From assembly GCA_022841375.1 (NCBI GenBank), contig JALHRQ010000002.1, forward strand, positions 186,001 through 250,000: a stretch of DNA of 64,000 nucleotides, given 5' to 3'. The DNA comes from Burkholderiales bacterium (GTDB taxonomy: Bacteria > Pseudomonadota > Gammaproteobacteria > Burkholderiales > SG8-41). The position numbers and the translations under genes were made by a program. Below the pieces are notes generated by a model. That model searched no databases. It saw only the letters and a list, made by a program, of their open reading frames with translations, and was not told where the DNA came from. Shown here one piece after another: positions 26,155 through 35,200 of the stretch. Position 1 is the stretch's first letter. Each line of letters opens with the position of its first letter.

Positions 26155-26816
26155 GCCACAAACTTTGGTTGTATCGGGACGAACTCGCGCCGCAGACCAC
26201 CTATGCCTTACCTGCAGGTCAGGCGGTGCGTCTGGTTTACGTGGTGTCCGGGGGATTGCGCATTGCCGGTGACACGCTGCAAGCCACTCTGGGCGCCAAC
26301 AGCGCGTACACCGGCAACCCCGAGCTGCAACTCAAAAGCGGCCACCTCGCCACCCTGGTGCTGCGCTGGGAATTGACCGCGGCTGCAGCCGTAACGGCCC
26401 CGGCAAACGCCAGCGGCGTCAGCAGCCGTCTGCTGTTGGAGGCGGCGATGACGCTGGATCCAGCGCGTCAATACCTGCTGCGCGGCGACCGCGTCGATTT
26501 TCCGCCCGGCGGGGAGGCACTGACACACACCCATCAAGGTGGCGGCATCCGCTGCCTGCTGTCTGGCGGTATCGACATCCACACCCAGGGCACCACGCAT
26601 CATTACGCGCCGCTGGAGCCGTGGTTCGAAGCCGGGCCCGATCCGGTGTATGCCGCGGCATCAAAAAGCGAAGCTTCGGCTTTTGCGCGCGTAATGATTC
26701 TGCCGCGCGAATTGCTCGGCAAATCGTCGATCACTTACGTCAACGCCGAAGACCTGGACAAACCCAAGAGCCAGAAATACCAAGTGTTCATCGACGCGCC
26801 GATAGCACTGCCGTAA
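26151..26816 (+). CDS. Bicupin-like protein of unknown function
   Basis: This 221-residue protein appears to hold two cupin-like halves. Residues ~20-80 have VRLVYVVSGGLRIAG and an even beta pattern. Residues ~115-170 have GDRVDFPPGGEALTHTHQGG, with a His pair spaced as in cupin motif 1, followed by GGIRCLLSGGIDIHTQGTTH, which supplies further His. A metal site in the second half is therefore likely. Its start overlaps the lyase stop (ATGA), so the products are likely made together. Regulation, isomerisation or dioxygenation are all possible; nothing decides between them. Confidence 0.7.
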   Translation: MSHKLWLYRDELAPQTTYALPAGQAVRLVYVVSGGLRIAGDTLQATLGANSAYTGNPELQLKSGHLATLVLRWELTAAAAVTAPANASGVSSRLLLEAAMTLDPARQYLLRGDRVDFPPGGEALTHTHQGGGIRCLLSGGIDIHTQGTTHHYAPLEPWFEAGPDPVYAAASKSEASAFARVMILPRELLGKSSITYVNAEDLDKPKSQKYQVFIDAPIALP

Positions 26817-26867
26817 TCGCCATTTCCGCGGTGTAAGATGCCGCACATCACAACGGGGGAAAACCAC

Positions 26868-27836
26868 ATGAACAAGCTGATGCGTTGGATTGTTGTCGCA
26901 ATTTTCGCGCTATCAGGCACCAGCGCCTGGTCGCAGGCCTATCCGAGCAAACCGGTGCGCATCGTGGTGCCGTTCGCCCCCGGCGGCAATGTTGACATCA
27001 ACGCCCGCTCGATTGCGCCCGGGCTGACTGAACAATGGGGACAGCAGGTACTGGTGGAAAACCGCGCCGGCGCCGGCGGCATGCTCGGCGGCGAGTTTGT
27101 CGCAAAATCACCCGCCGACGGCTACACGCTGCTGATGGCCTCCAATTCGGTGTACAGCGTGGCACCGAATGTGTTTTCCAAACCGCGCTTCAATCCGATC
27201 AAGGATTTCGCCGCGATCTCCGGCATCAGTAACGTGCCGTTTGTGCTGGTGCTGCACCCTTCGGTGCCGGCGAAGAACCTGAAGGAATTCATCGCGCTGG
27301 TCAAAAGTAAACCGGGCCAAATGACCATGGCCACCGCGGGCACCGGCACCTCCAACCATCTCGTCGGCGAGCTGATCCAAATCAGCGCCGGCATCCGCAT
27401 GACCGGCGTGCCGTACAAAGGCAGCGGCCCGGCGCTGACCGATCTGCTCGGCGGCCAGGTCGATTCACATGTCGACCAGCTCACCGCGTCGATGGCTTAC
27501 ATCCAGTCGGGCCGCATCCGCGCCCTCGCGGTCACCACCGACAAGCGCGCGCCGCTGCTGCCCAATGTGCCGACGCTGGCCGAGCAGGGGTTAAAAGGTT
27601 TTGATGCCACCACCATCACCGGCCTGCTTGCGCCGGCGGGTACACCCAAAGACGTGATCGACCGGGTACATGCCGCGGTGGTGAAAATCACCGCGCAGCC
27701 GGCGATCCGCGACCGCTTCGCCGCGCTGGGCGCCACCACGCTGGGCAATTCGCCCGCCGAGTTCGGCGAATACATCCGTCAGGACTACGCCAAAATGCAA
27801 AAGGTGGTCGCTGCCGCAAACATCCGTGCTGACTAA
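26868..27836 (+). CDS. Bug-family TTT substrate-binding protein
   Basis: This 322-residue receptor has a signal peptide (IVVAIFALSGTSAWSQA) and the motifs YPSKPVRIVVPFAPGGNVDI, VLVENRAGAGGMLGGEFV, DGYTLLMASNSVYS, MTGVPYKGSGPALTDLLGG and KMQKVVAAANIRAD. The ATG at 26868 is preceded by GGGGGA; the upstream ATG at 26838 would spoil the signal peptide. It is the closest relative in this window of the Bug protein at 24261. An AT-rich stretch (27837-27880) follows before the gamma-glutamyltransferase gene. Confidence 0.93.
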   Translation: MNKLMRWIVVAIFALSGTSAWSQAYPSKPVRIVVPFAPGGNVDINARSIAPGLTEQWGQQVLVENRAGAGGMLGGEFVAKSPADGYTLLMASNSVYSVAPNVFSKPRFNPIKDFAAISGISNVPFVLVLHPSVPAKNLKEFIALVKSKPGQMTMATAGTGTSNHLVGELIQISAGIRMTGVPYKGSGPALTDLLGGQVDSHVDQLTASMAYIQSGRIRALAVTTDKRAPLLPNVPTLAEQGLKGFDATTITGLLAPAGTPKDVIDRVHAAVVKITAQPAIRDRFAALGATTLGNSPAEFGEYIRQDYAKMQKVVAAANIRAD

Positions 27837-27923
27837 TTAATCATTTAAAACAATAACTTATATTATTACCGGCTCCGGCCACGTTCCCGAGGGTGCGGCA
27901 TTGGTCATAAGCAAAGTGCGTTG

Positions 27924-29663
27924 ATGAAGCACCGCATCTGGTTCATCGCTGCGTTATCGATTGCGCTTTGCGCGCCGTTGCAGGCGCAGACCCACCGCCC
28001 CGCACAACCCGAACCAGCCAGCGGCCGCAGCGAAAAGCAACTCGCCCACGCGCAGCGACACATGGTCGCCGCCGCACACCCGCTGGCGGTTGAGGCGGGT
28101 CTGCAAATGCTCGATGCCGGCGGCAGTGCCGTTGATGCGATGATTGCCGTTCAACTGGTGCTGAATCTGGTGGAGCCGCACGCGTCAGGTCTGGGTGGTG
28201 GCGCCTACCTGCTGCACTTTGATGCCGCCGGCCGCATCGTGCGCGCCTATGACGGTCGTGAAACCGCCCCCGCCGCTGTAACGTCGGATCTGTTCATGCG
28301 CGACGGCAAGGCGATGAGCTTTCGCGACGCGGTGACCGGCGGCCGCTCGGTCGGCACGCCGGGCGTCATCCGCCTGCTTGAAATCGCGCACCGCAAACAC
28401 GGCCGCTTGCCTTGGGCACAGTTGTTCCAGCCGGCAATCAATCTCGCCGAAAACGGCTTTCCGCTGTCGTCCCGCCTGCATACCTTGCTGCGCCGGGATC
28501 GCGCCATCGCCGGCGAAGCCACCGCCCGCGCTTATTTCCTCAACGCCGAGGGCACGCCCAAGGCGGCGGGCACTCTGCTGCGTAATCCTGAATTCGCGCA
28601 AACCCTGCGCGCACTTGCCGCGGGTGGCGCGGATGCGTTTTACCGCGGCGATATTGCGCGCGCGATCGTCGGGGCGGTTCGCAGTCATCCGGTAAATCCG
28701 GGTCTGCTCAGTGAAACCGATCTTGCGCAGTATCAAGTGCGTGAAGTCGAAGCCTTGTGCGCGCCGTACCGCATCTACCGGGTCTGCGGCATGCCGCCGT
28801 CCTCCACCGGGGGAATCGCGGTGCTGCAGATGCTGGGCCTGCTGTCGCACCGCGACATGTCTATAGTGGCGCCGGAATCGACGCAAGCCGTTCATCTGCT
28901 TGCAGAAGCCGGCCGGCTGGCTTATGCCGACCGCAGCCGCTGGGTAGCGGACGACCGTTTTGTCGATGTTCCGGTGCGCGGTCTGCTCGATCCGGCGTAT
29001 ATTGCAGCGCGGGCGAAACTCATCCAACCCGAACGCTCGATGGGCAAAGCCGCAGCGGGCACACCGCCGGGCGCCCGCTTCGCCTGGGCGGACGATCAGG
29101 TTGACGAGGTTGCGGGCACCAGCCATATCGCCATTGTCGACGGCGATGGCAATGCCGCCTCGATGACGACGACCATCGAAAACTTTTTCGGCAGCCGGGT
29201 GATGGTGCGCGGTTTTCTGCTCAACAATCAGTTGACCGATTTTAATTTCAGCGTACAGGACGGCGGCCGGCCGGCGGTCAATGCGGTGGCCCCGGGAAAA
29301 CGCCCGCGCAGTTCAATGGCGCCAACGCTGGTTTTCCGCGACAACGGTGACCTGCATCTGGTAATCGGCTCGCCCGGCGGCAGCAGAATCATCAATTACG
29401 TCGCGAAGACGCTGATCGCGACGCTGGACTGGGGCCTGGATATCCAGGCGGCGATTGCGCTGCCGAACACCGGTAGCCGCAACGGTCCGACCGAAATCGA
29501 ACGCGGCACGGCGGCCGAAGATCAGGCCGCGCCGCTGCGCGCAATGGGCCACGACGTGGAAATCGCCGACATGACCAGCGGTCTGCACGGCATCATGCGG
29601 GTCGGGAATGGCTGGCAGGGCGGCGCGGATCCGCGCCGCGAAGGCATCGCGAAGGGACGGTAA
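27924..29663 (+). CDS. ggt: Gamma-glutamyltransferase
   Basis: This 579-residue secreted Ntn-hydrolase transfers or hydrolyses gamma-glutamyl groups (glutathione and relatives) in the periplasm. A signal peptide (MKHRIWFIAALSIALCAPLQAQ) is followed by HMVAAAHPLAVEAGLQMLDA and GGAYLLHFDAAGRIVRAYDG with the Arg-binding region RETAP. The autocleavage site is AGTSHIAIVDGDGNAASMTT; the nucleophile is Thr399, starting the small subunit. The PSSTGGIAVLQML motif before it is typical of the family. The ATG at 27924 is used; a TTG sits just upstream. Its ribosome-binding site is weak. It is separated from the Bug gene by an AT-rich gap. Confidence 0.95.
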   Translation: MKHRIWFIAALSIALCAPLQAQTHRPAQPEPASGRSEKQLAHAQRHMVAAAHPLAVEAGLQMLDAGGSAVDAMIAVQLVLNLVEPHASGLGGGAYLLHFDAAGRIVRAYDGRETAPAAVTSDLFMRDGKAMSFRDAVTGGRSVGTPGVIRLLEIAHRKHGRLPWAQLFQPAINLAENGFPLSSRLHTLLRRDRAIAGEATARAYFLNAEGTPKAAGTLLRNPEFAQTLRALAAGGADAFYRGDIARAIVGAVRSHPVNPGLLSETDLAQYQVREVEALCAPYRIYRVCGMPPSSTGGIAVLQMLGLLSHRDMSIVAPESTQAVHLLAEAGRLAYADRSRWVADDRFVDVPVRGLLDPAYIAARAKLIQPERSMGKAAAGTPPGARFAWADDQVDEVAGTSHIAIVDGDGNAASMTTTIENFFGSRVMVRGFLLNNQLTDFNFSVQDGGRPAVNAVAPGKRPRSSMAPTLVFRDNGDLHLVIGSPGGSRIINYVAKTLIATLDWGLDIQAAIALPNTGSRNGPTEIERGTAAEDQAAPLRAMGHDVEIADMTSGLHGIMRVGNGWQGGADPRREGIAKGR

Positions 29664-29693
29664 CACTGAAATGCGTGAAATGAGGACAGTGCA

Positions 29694-31103
29694 ATGGCAT
29701 TGACGATGTTCGAAAAAATCTGGCACAGCCACGTCATCCTGGAAAAACCCGGTGGCGACGCGCTGCTGCACATCGACCGCAACCTGGTACATGAGGGATC
29801 ATTCCATGCCTTCGGCGCACTGGCCAAGGAAGGCCGCAAAGTGCGCAAGCCGACGCAGAATTTTGCGGTGGCTGACCATTACGTGCCGACCGTCGGCCGC
29901 GAGCGCGGCATTGAAGCGGCGGAAGACGCCGACGCGCGTAACATGATCCGCCTGCTTGAAGAGAATTCACGCGTCAACGGCATCGCCCATTACGGCATCG
30001 ACGACGACCGCCAGGGCATCGTCCATGTCATCGGGCCCGAGCTCGGCCTCACCCAGCCCGGACTGACCATCACCTGCGGTGACTCGCATACCTCGACGCA
30101 CGGCGCACTCGGCGCCTACGCCTTCGGCACCGGCGCGTCGCAACTGAAACAGATCCTCGCCACGCAGTGTCTGTGGCTGAAGCGGCCGAAGACGCTGCGC
30201 ATCGTCGTCAACGGCCAGCTCGCACCGGATGTCACCGGCAAGGATGTGGTGCTGGCGATCATCGCCAAAATCGGCACCGCGGGCGCCACCGGCCATGTCA
30301 TCGAATTCGCCGGTTCGGCGATCCGCGACCTCAGCGTCGAAGGCCGGCTAACCGTCTGCAATATGGCAATCGAGGCCGGCGGCCGCGCCGGCATGATCGC
30401 GCCGGACGACAAGGTCTACGAATATCTGCACGGCCGCGAATTCGCGCCGAAGGGCGCCGAGTGGGACCGCGCACTGGCGCAGTGGCGCACCCTGCCCTCG
30501 GATGACGGCGCGCGCTTCGACCGCGAAGTCACGCTCGACGGCAGCAAGCTCGAACCGATGCTGACCTGGGGCACCAGCCCCGAGGAAGCGCTGCCGGTCA
30601 GCGGCCAAATACCCGATCCGAAATCGCTGGGTGACGCCAACCAGCGCGCGCATGCCGAACAGGCATTGGCCTATATGGACCTCAAACCCGGCATGGCGCT
30701 GACCGACATCAAGATCGACCGCGCTTTCATCGGCAGCTGTACCAACGGCCGTATCGAAGACCTGCGCGCCGCCGCGGCGGTGCTGAAAGGACGCAAAGCG
30801 GTCATTCAAGCCTGGGTATCGCCGGGCTCCACAGCGTTGAAACGCCAGGCCGAGGCCGAAGGCCTGGACAAGGTCTTCCTCGACGCCGGCGTCGAATGGC
30901 GCGCCTCCGGCTGTTCCAGTTGCGCGGCGATGAACGGTGACAAGGTGCCGCCGGGCATGCGCAGCGCGTCGACCTCCAACCGCAATTTCGAAGGCCGTCA
31001 GGGCAAGGGCGCACGCACCCACCTGATGAGCCCGGCGATGGCTGCCGCCGCCATTGTCACCGGCCGCGTCACCGACGTGCGCACCCTGAAAGCGGGAAAC
31101 TGA
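29694..31103 (+). CDS. leuC: LeuC-type hydro-lyase large subunit (3-isopropylmalate dehydratase-like)
   Basis: A 469-residue aconitase-superfamily large subunit. Fe-S ligands are expected in IGSCTNGRIEDLRAAA and in RASGCSSCAAMNGD. Substrate-site regions are ITCGDSHTSTHGALGAYAFG and STSNRNFEGRQGKGARTHLM. Length and order match LeuC. However, leuB is absent, the usual CxMCxAMN text is CSSCAAMN, and the gene lies among carboxylate-catabolism genes. A paralogue acting on another hydroxy-diacid (citramalate, dimethylmalate) is thus as likely as leucine synthesis. The stop is one base from leuD. The symbol is a family label only. Confidence 0.85.
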   Translation: MALTMFEKIWHSHVILEKPGGDALLHIDRNLVHEGSFHAFGALAKEGRKVRKPTQNFAVADHYVPTVGRERGIEAAEDADARNMIRLLEENSRVNGIAHYGIDDDRQGIVHVIGPELGLTQPGLTITCGDSHTSTHGALGAYAFGTGASQLKQILATQCLWLKRPKTLRIVVNGQLAPDVTGKDVVLAIIAKIGTAGATGHVIEFAGSAIRDLSVEGRLTVCNMAIEAGGRAGMIAPDDKVYEYLHGREFAPKGAEWDRALAQWRTLPSDDGARFDREVTLDGSKLEPMLTWGTSPEEALPVSGQIPDPKSLGDANQRAHAEQALAYMDLKPGMALTDIKIDRAFIGSCTNGRIEDLRAAAAVLKGRKAVIQAWVSPGSTALKRQAEAEGLDKVFLDAGVEWRASGCSSCAAMNGDKVPPGMRSASTSNRNFEGRQGKGARTHLMSPAMAAAAIVTGRVTDVRTLKAGN

Positions 31104-31104
31104 C

Positions 31105-31719
31105 ATGACCCCATTCACCACACTGACTGCGGTCGCCGCTCCGATCGAGATGGCGAATATCGATACCGATCGCGTGATTCCCGTGCGTTTCCTGCGCAAG
31201 CTGCGCAGCGACAAGGCGGGTTACGACCCCTACCTGTTCCACGACATGCGCTTCGACAACGATGGCCGGGAAAAGCCCGATTTCGTGCTCAACCAGCCGG
31301 CCTATCGCAAGGCAGGCATCCTGGTCGCCGGCGCCAACTTCGGCTGCGGCTCGTCCCGCGAGGGCGCGGTTTACGCGCTGCTCGACTACGGCATCCGCGC
31401 GGTGATTGCCCCGTCTTTCGGCGACATCCATTACGCCAACGAGCTGCAGAACGGCATGCTGCCGGTGACCCTGCCCGAGGAAATCTGCCGCGGGCTGCGC
31501 GACCAGCTGCGCGCAAAGCCGGGGGCGACGCTGGCCATCGACCTGCCGAAACAGACCGTCACTGATACCGAGTGCACGGCCCATCCGTTCACCATCGACC
31601 CGGTCTACAAGGAGCGGCTGCTGAAAGGGCTCGACGACATCGGCCTGGTGCTGGAAAACACCCCGGCCATCGAAACCTTCGAGCACGATTACCACGCCCA
31701 GCGGCCCTGGCTGGCCTGA
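31105..31719 (+). CDS. leuD: LeuD-type hydro-lyase small subunit
   Basis: This 204-residue swivel-domain partner of the preceding gene has the motifs ANIDTDRVIPVRFLRKL at the N terminus and the substrate loop NFGCGSSREGAVYALLDYGI, followed by AVIAPSFGDIHYANELQNGM. The usual biosynthetic LeuD loop reads GSSREHA; here His is replaced by Gly (GSSREGA). That supports a paralogue with changed substrate. It starts two bases after the large-subunit stop and must be co-translated. The C-terminal IETFEHDYHAQRPWLA is typical of the long LeuD type. The symbol is a family label only. Confidence 0.85.
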   Translation: MTPFTTLTAVAAPIEMANIDTDRVIPVRFLRKLRSDKAGYDPYLFHDMRFDNDGREKPDFVLNQPAYRKAGILVAGANFGCGSSREGAVYALLDYGIRAVIAPSFGDIHYANELQNGMLPVTLPEEICRGLRDQLRAKPGATLAIDLPKQTVTDTECTAHPFTIDPVYKERLLKGLDDIGLVLENTPAIETFEHDYHAQRPWLA

Positions 31720-31776
31720 CCGCGGACGGTCAAAGCCACAGCTGCTGCGCTATCATCGAGGCGAAAGGGAACACAC

Positions 31777-32742
31777 ATGCTGGTCAACAGCGTCGCCTAC
31801 CGGGACGGCAAAAAAATCGCAGATGTCCCGCGCGAGGAGATCCACACCTGGCTCTCGCACAACGAGGGCATCCTGTGGGTGGCCGTGCGCGACCCCGAAA
31901 CGCACGAGCTCGACCAGCTGGAAGAACAGTTCAACCTGCATCCTCTGGCGGTCGAGGACGCGCACCACGGTCATCAGCGGCCGAAGCTTGAGGAATACGG
32001 CGACTCGCTGTTTTTCGTGCTGCATATGCTGGAACTCGACGGCGACGAGTTGCGCGTCGGCGAGGTCAACATTTTCGTGGCGCAAAATTACGTGCTGTCA
32101 GTGAGGATGCGCAGCGAACGCAATTTCCAGGATGTGCGTGCACGCTGCGAAAGCGAACCGGAGCTGATGCAGCACGGCACCGGCTACATACTCTATGCGC
32201 TGATGGATGCCGTCGTCGATCGCTATTTCCCGATCCTCGACAGCATCGAAACCAAGCTGGAATTCATCGAAGACCAGATTTTCGCCGGCACTTCGCCGCG
32301 TGCCAACATCGAAGCCCTTTACGATATCAAGCATGACCTGGTGATATTGAAACACGCCACCGCACCGCTGCTCGAGGCCGTGGGCAAGCTGCATGGCGGA
32401 CGGGTACCGCAATTGTGCAACGGTCTCGGCGATTATTTCCGCGACGTGTCCGACCACCTGGTGCGCATCAACCAGAGCATCGACGCCGCGCGCGAGATGG
32501 TGACCACTGCAATTTCGGTCAACCTGTCGCTGATCACGCTGCAGGAAAGTGAAGTCACCAAACGCCTCGCCGGCTACGCCGCGCTGGTCGCCGTGCCGAC
32601 GCTGATCGCCGGCATCTACGGCATGAATTTCGACCACATGCCCGAACTGCGCTGGCAATGGGGCTATCCGCTGTCGCTGGCGGCGATGGTGATCATCGAC
32701 GGTTATCTGTTCTACCGTTTCCGTAAATCCAAGTGGTTGTAA
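31777..32742 (+). CDS. corA: CorA-family magnesium/divalent cation transporter
   Basis: This 321-residue pentameric inner-membrane channel has a large cytosolic N-terminal domain (ILWVAVRDPETHELDQLEEQ and HPLAVEDAHHGHQRPKLEEY) and a long stalk helix. It ends in two C-terminal membrane helices with the ion-selectivity motif YGMNFDHMPEL between them, then a basic tail (FRKSKWL). The ATG follows GAAAGGGA, and a TATCAT -10-like hexamer lies at 31751. The next gene starts inside its last codons (10-base overlap), which couples their translation. No riboswitch is apparent in the 57-base upstream gap. Confidence 0.95.
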   Translation: MLVNSVAYRDGKKIADVPREEIHTWLSHNEGILWVAVRDPETHELDQLEEQFNLHPLAVEDAHHGHQRPKLEEYGDSLFFVLHMLELDGDELRVGEVNIFVAQNYVLSVRMRSERNFQDVRARCESEPELMQHGTGYILYALMDAVVDRYFPILDSIETKLEFIEDQIFAGTSPRANIEALYDIKHDLVILKHATAPLLEAVGKLHGGRVPQLCNGLGDYFRDVSDHLVRINQSIDAAREMVTTAISVNLSLITLQESEVTKRLAGYAALVAVPTLIAGIYGMNFDHMPELRWQWGYPLSLAAMVIIDGYLFYRFRKSKWL

Positions 32743-33974
32743 CCGCACCCGCGGCGGTCATCATCGGCGGCGGCCCCGCCGGGCTGATGGCGGCGGAAAT
32801 GCTGCTCGCTGGCGGCGTGCAGGTCGATCTCTACGACGCCATGCCCTCGGTCGGGCGCAAGTTCCTGCTCGCCGGCAAGGGCGGACTGAACATCACTCAC
32901 GTCGAGCCGCAGGAACAATTCCTGTCCCGGTACGGCACCCGTAGTAAAACGCTGGCGCCCATGTTGAACGCGTTCGGTGCCACGCCTTTGCGCGACTGGG
33001 TGCATGGCCTTGGAATTGAAACCTTCGTTGGCACCTCGCAGCGCGTGTTCCCCAAGGAAATGAAGGCTGCGCCGCTGCTGCGCGCGTGGCTGCACCGCCT
33101 GCGTGCCGCCGGATTACGCATCCATGCCCGACATCGCTGGACCGGCTGGAACGCGGACGGTGCATTGCTTTTTTCAACGCTGCAGGGCGAAACCACAGTT
33201 ATTGCAACCTGCACCGTGCTCGCACTCGGCGGCGGCAGTTGGGCGCGTCTTGGATCTGATGGCGCGTGGGTGCCGCTGCTTGAAGCGCGCGGCATCCCGA
33301 TTGCGCCTTTGCGTCCGGCGAATTGCGGATTTGAAGTGTCGTGGAGCACGCACCTGCGGGAACGTTACGCCGGGCAGCCGGTGAAAGCCGTGGTCGCATC
33401 GGTGACGGATGCAACCGGCACCAGTCACCACCGCAATGGCGAATTCGTGATCAGTGACTATGGTGTCGAAGGCAGCCTGATTTACGCGCTGTCGGCGCCG
33501 ATGCGCGACACTATCGCTGCACAGGGTCAGGCAACGCTGTATCTCGATCTATTGCCCGACCACGATGCCGCACGCGTAACCGCTGAAGTGTCACATCCGC
33601 GCGGTTCACGTTCCCTGACGACGCATCTGCAAAGCCGTCTCGGCCTGAAAGGGATCAAAGCCGTGTTGCTGCGCGAAGCGCTGAGCGCCGAGGCCATGCA
33701 CAATCCGCAGCAGCTCGCCGTAACCATCAAGACCCTGCCGCTGACGCTGACCGCAACACGACCGCTGGATGAAGCCATCAGCAGCGCCGGCGGCGTGCCA
33801 TTCGAGGCCCTCGATGAACACCTGATGTTGAAGGCGATGCCCGGCGTGTTTTGCGCCGGGGAAATGCTCGACTGGGAAGCGCCGACCGGGGGCTACCTGC
33901 TGACGGCGTGTTTTGCCAGCGGGCGGGTCGCCGGCCAAGGCGCCTTGCGCTGGTCAGCGCTTCAGCAACAGTAA
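32733..33974 (+). CDS. FAD-dependent oxidoreductase, TIGR03862/BaiN-like flavoprotein
   Basis: This 413-residue flavoprotein is of the HI0933/BaiN class. The dinucleotide motif [20 protein letters not shown] is followed by [20 protein letters not shown] and LNITH, signatures of the TIGR03862 branch. [18 protein letters not shown] and the C-terminal [20 protein letters not shown] complete the FAD site. The GTG start at 32733 lies within the corA end. The electron partner and substrate are unknown. The 3' end overlaps the convergent dapE by 21 bases. Confidence 0.88.
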   Translation: MVVTAPAAVIIGGGPAGLMAAEMLLAGGVQVDLYDAMPSVGRKFLLAGKGGLNITHVEPQEQFLSRYGTRSKTLAPMLNAFGATPLRDWVHGLGIETFVGTSQRVFPKEMKAAPLLRAWLHRLRAAGLRIHARHRWTGWNADGALLFSTLQGETTVIATCTVLALGGGSWARLGSDGAWVPLLEARGIPIAPLRPANCGFEVSWSTHLRERYAGQPVKAVVASVTDATGTSHHRNGEFVISDYGVEGSLIYALSAPMRDTIAAQGQATLYLDLLPDHDAARVTAEVSHPRGSRSLTTHLQSRLGLKGIKAVLLREALSAEAMHNPQQLAVTIKTLPLTLTATRPLDEAISSAGGVPFEALDEHLMLKAMPGVFCAGEMLDWEAPTGGYLLTACFASGRVAGQGALRWSALQQQ

Positions 33975-35090
33975 CTCAAGAATTCGCCGATAGATCTGCT
34001 GCAGCGGTTCAACCTCCGCCACCGGCAGGCATTCATTGACCTTGTGGATGGTCGCATTGGTCGGACCGAACTCAATCACCTGCGGACAGATGTCAGCAAT
34101 GAAACGGCCATCCGAGGTGCCGCCGGTGGTTGAAAGTTCAGTAGTGACGCCCGTGACTTCCCTGATCGCTTGCGTCACCACGTCGACCAGGTCGCCGCGT
34201 GCGGTCAGGAAGGGCCGCCCGTCCTGACGCCATTCGAGGTCGTACTTCAGGTCGTGTTTGTCGAGAATGCCGTGCACCTGCGTCTGCAGCGATTCGACGG
34301 TACTGGCGGTGGAGAAGCGGAAATTGAACTGCACGCGTGCGCTGCCGGGGATGACGTTGTTGGCACCGGTGCCGGCGGTGAAATTCGAAATCTGCCAGGT
34401 GGTGGGCGGAAAATATTCATTGCCGCGATCCCACTCGGTGCTGGCCAGTTCGGCAATTGCGGGGGCGACTTCATGAATCGGATTACGCGCCAGCTGCGGA
34501 TAGGCGACATGTCCCTGCACACCATTGACGGTGAGGATGCCGGTGAGTGAACCGCGGCGGCCGTTTTTGATCGTGTCGCCAAACTGCTTGACCGAGGTCG
34601 GTTCACCCACAATGCAGTAATCGAGCTTTTCGCCGCGGCGTGCCAGTGCATCGACCACTTTCACCGTGCCGTCGGTAGCCGGGCCTTCTTCATCCGAGGT
34701 GAACATTACCGCCAGCGATCCGGTGTAGTCGGGATGGGCTTTGACGAATTCGCGGATCGCCACCACGAATGCGGCAATCGAGGTTTTCATGTCGGATGCG
34801 CCGCGGCCGTAAAGAATACCGTCCTTGATCGTCGGCGTGAACGGGTCGATGCCCCAGTTTTCCAAGGGACCGGTCGGCACCACGTCGGTGTGCCCGGCAA
34901 AACAGATCAGCGGCGCGCTGCGGCCGCGACGCGCCCACAGGTTTGTCGTGCCGTTGGCAGCAATGATTTCGCATTCGAAACCCAGCGGCTTCAGTTCGGC
35001 CATCACCAGTTCCAGGCAACCAGCGTCTTCCGGCGACACTGAACGGCGCGCGATCAATTGCTGGGTCAGTTCGAGGGTATTCATTTCCAT
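33954..35090 (-). CDS. dapE: Succinyl-diaminopimelate desuccinylase
   Basis: DapE hydrolyses N-succinyl-LL-diaminopimelate in lysine and peptidoglycan synthesis. The 378-residue dizinc M20 enzyme carries [20 protein letters not shown] (first His ligand), [19 protein letters not shown] (bridging Asp), [17 protein letters not shown] (catalytic Glu pair) and [20 protein letters not shown]. The C-terminal [20 protein letters not shown] and [13 protein letters not shown] are diagnostic of DapE rather than ArgE. Start by ATG at 35090, or at 35084 with little difference. It is a single minus-strand housekeeping gene between plus-strand genes. Confidence 0.96.
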   Translation of the reverse strand: MEMNTLELTQQLIARRSVSPEDAGCLELVMAELKPLGFECEIIAANGTTNLWARRGRSAPLICFAGHTDVVPTGPLENWGIDPFTPTIKDGILYGRGASDMKTSIAAFVVAIREFVKAHPDYTGSLAVMFTSDEEGPATDGTVKVVDALARRGEKLDYCIVGEPTSVKQFGDTIKNGRRGSLTGILTVNGVQGHVAYPQLARNPIHEVAPAIAELASTEWDRGNEYFPPTTWQISNFTAGTGANNVIPGSARVQFNFRFSTASTVESLQTQVHGILDKHDLKYDLEWRQDGRPFLTARGDLVDVVTQAIREVTGVTTELSTTGGTSDGRFIADICPQVIEFGPTNATIHKVNECLPVAEVEPLQQIYRRILELLLLKR

Positions 35091-35200
35091 TACATGGGCT
35101 TTCGTCGTCGGTGGCTATTGGCTTTGCGGCTGTGCGTCGCATGGTAGCAAAGAGCGGGTAAAATCTCCCTCCCGCATCATCGCAATCCTCCGATCTGCCC

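Noticed and set aside
27837-27923. AT-rich stretch (taattaatcatttaaaac... region) as an origin or attachment site
   Set aside because: No repeats, boxes or nearby recombinase or replication gene support this; it is most simply a promoter-rich gap before ggt.
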